NCBI GenBank assembly: GCA_025362975.1
Contig: JANYES010000011.1
Location: 193,581 to 257,580 of the forward strand
Source of the DNA: Alphaproteobacteria bacterium
GTDB taxonomy: Bacteria; Pseudomonadota; Alphaproteobacteria; Rickettsiales; SXRF01
Direction of reading: 5' to 3'
DNA length: 64,000 bases
Made by a program: the position numbers and the translations under genes. This document shows, one piece after another, positions 62,867 through 64,000 of the stretch; the stretch's first letter is position 1, and each line of letters opens with the position of its first letter. The notes beneath the pieces were generated by a model. The model saw nothing but the letters and a program-made list of their open reading frames with translations, did not search any database and had not been told where the DNA came from.

Positions 62867-63448
62867 TTAAAACAGCGTAAACGGAGCTACAACACTAAGC
62901 TGATTCATATTCGGGTTAGTAGCGACGGTGTTGCCTTTGCATTTCTGCAAGTCATCTTGCGCTTTCTTCAGTTTCTCATTAGCGGCGTCCAGGTCTTTCT
63001 TTGCCTGATCCATCTTACCCTTATCAGTTTTAACCACAGCCTTGCCATTTTTAATTTTGGTCGTAAGATCAGCGATAATCGTCCTGATGGCTCGCACCTG
63101 CATAGCCGTCATCACCGGTTTTTGCGGTTTGGCTTTAGGATGGGCTATATTCCACTTAATTGCCGCGGTATTATTGGTAATTTTTTCTTCTTCCTTTGTT
63201 AAATCATTTTCGTAAGTCGTAAGAAGACCATCACTGGCCGTCCATGCAGCCTTTGCTGTCTTATAAAGCCCGTCCCTCATCTTAACCGCTTCCTCCGCGG
63301 CTGTGACAGCCGCTTTCTCTGCAGCACAATCATTCGTTACCGGAGCGTTTACAAAATTGTTCATCGGGTTGGCTGGAACCGCATTTGCAGCTGCAATCTG
63401 CATGAACGCACATACGCCAGTAAGAGCCATTAATTTGAAAGTCTGCAT
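62867..63448 (-). CDS. Secreted coiled-coil protein
   Basis: 193 residues from the ATG 63448 (MQTFKLMALTGVCAFMQIAA), with GGGGAG eight bases upstream. Signal peptide ends about ANAVPA. The mature protein is nearly all helix: Lys/Asp/Ala-rich heptads (AAEKAAVTAAEEAVKMRDGL, DKGKMDQAKKDLDAANEKL) and a C-terminal Asn-rich tail. A periplasmic structural or MacA-like adaptor role is conceivable because it lies inside the ABC gene pair, but it lacks MacA features (lipoyl domain). Unknown. Confidence 0.75.
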   Translation of the reverse strand: MQTFKLMALTGVCAFMQIAAANAVPANPMNNFVNAPVTNDCAAEKAAVTAAEEAVKMRDGLYKTAKAAWTASDGLLTTYENDLTKEEEKITNNTAAIKWNIAHPKAKPQKPVMTAMQVRAIRTIIADLTTKIKNGKAVVKTDKGKMDQAKKDLDAANEKLKKAQDDLQKCKGNTVATNPNMNQLSVVAPFTLF

Positions 63449-63463
63449 GCTAGTCTCCCCCAT

Positions 63464-63635
63464 AGTATATTTGAATGATTATCAGTATATCAAAACAAGG
63501 CTTTTTGCCCCTAATAGTGTTAATTATAGACGCTCAATTGCTAACAATTTACTAATTTGATAACAATTAAAGTTAATTTTAATTAAAATGAGCAGTCTTA
63601 CTTAGTATCGATTACGTTGTATTATAAGTATTTAA
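63464..63635. other. A/T-rich spacer
   Basis: 170 bases between the secreted protein gene and the ABC ATPase gene, very A/T-rich (TTAATTTTAATTAAAATGAG). Presumably the promoter of the secreted protein gene (minus strand). No other element seen. Confidence 0.4.

Positions 63636-64000
<365 letters not shown>

Overview
The window reads as the chromosome of a free-living or host-associated alphaproteobacterium with moderately high G+C. Pointers are the trmB-metK-XRE-lnt-corC-ybeY-phoH gene order, a SAM-II-like leader in front of metK, a TauE permease next to a TIGR02186-type membrane protein, a UbiH-family hydroxylase and an Exb/TonB operon. I cannot name the order or genus from sequence alone.

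Layout. 1-8 kb: core cell-envelope and RNA genes on the minus strand (unknown partial gene, trmB, metK with riboswitch-like leader, XRE regulator, lnt, corC, ybeY, phoH). 8-16 kb: mixed housekeeping (pterin carbinolamine dehydratase, tsaB, TauE permease pair, UspA, Trm112, UbiH, pseudouridine synthase) with small lineage-specific membrane and lipoprotein genes. 16-24.7 kb: a glycosyltransferase, an ExbB-unknown-ExbD-ExbD-TonB operon running into rmlB-GNAT-rmlA-rmlD and a phosphoribosyltransferase/HAD fusion. 24.6-30.6 kb: pterin genes folB and a pteridine-reductase-type SDR, pyrE, panC, zapE, a miniature receiver protein, ispH and a GNAT. 31-35 kb: one gene for a 1291-residue helical repeat protein. 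35-41 kb: glycosyltransferases, a polytopic membrane GT and a flavin monooxygenase.

41.6-53.1 kb is accessory DNA. It starts at tRNA-Arg(UCU), whose 3' end overlaps the stop of a large serine recombinase, and carries an orphan HigA-like antitoxin, RhuM, an MmeI-like restriction-methylation enzyme, a phage/plasmid Rep-like protein and a frameshifted SpoVG. Three 31-bp direct repeats ending in the same bases as the tRNA 3' flank (at 50.9, 51.9 and 53.1 kb) bound two further small cassettes: a collagen-like lipoprotein with a small membrane protein, and an acyltransferase. I read this as stepwise growth of an integrated island at one tRNA site.

53.2-64 kb: a lipoprotein gene without a normal start codon, a hybrid histidine kinase whose membrane domain keeps the ethylene/copper-binding residues of plant ETR1, a ~4.3 kb gene broken into three frames at three poly-C tracts, a nicotinamidase remnant and a MacB-like ABC exporter (permease plus partial ATPase) with a secreted coiled-coil protein between them. 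Several genes here and in the island show single-base frame disruptions, which could be real decay, phase variation or assembly error.
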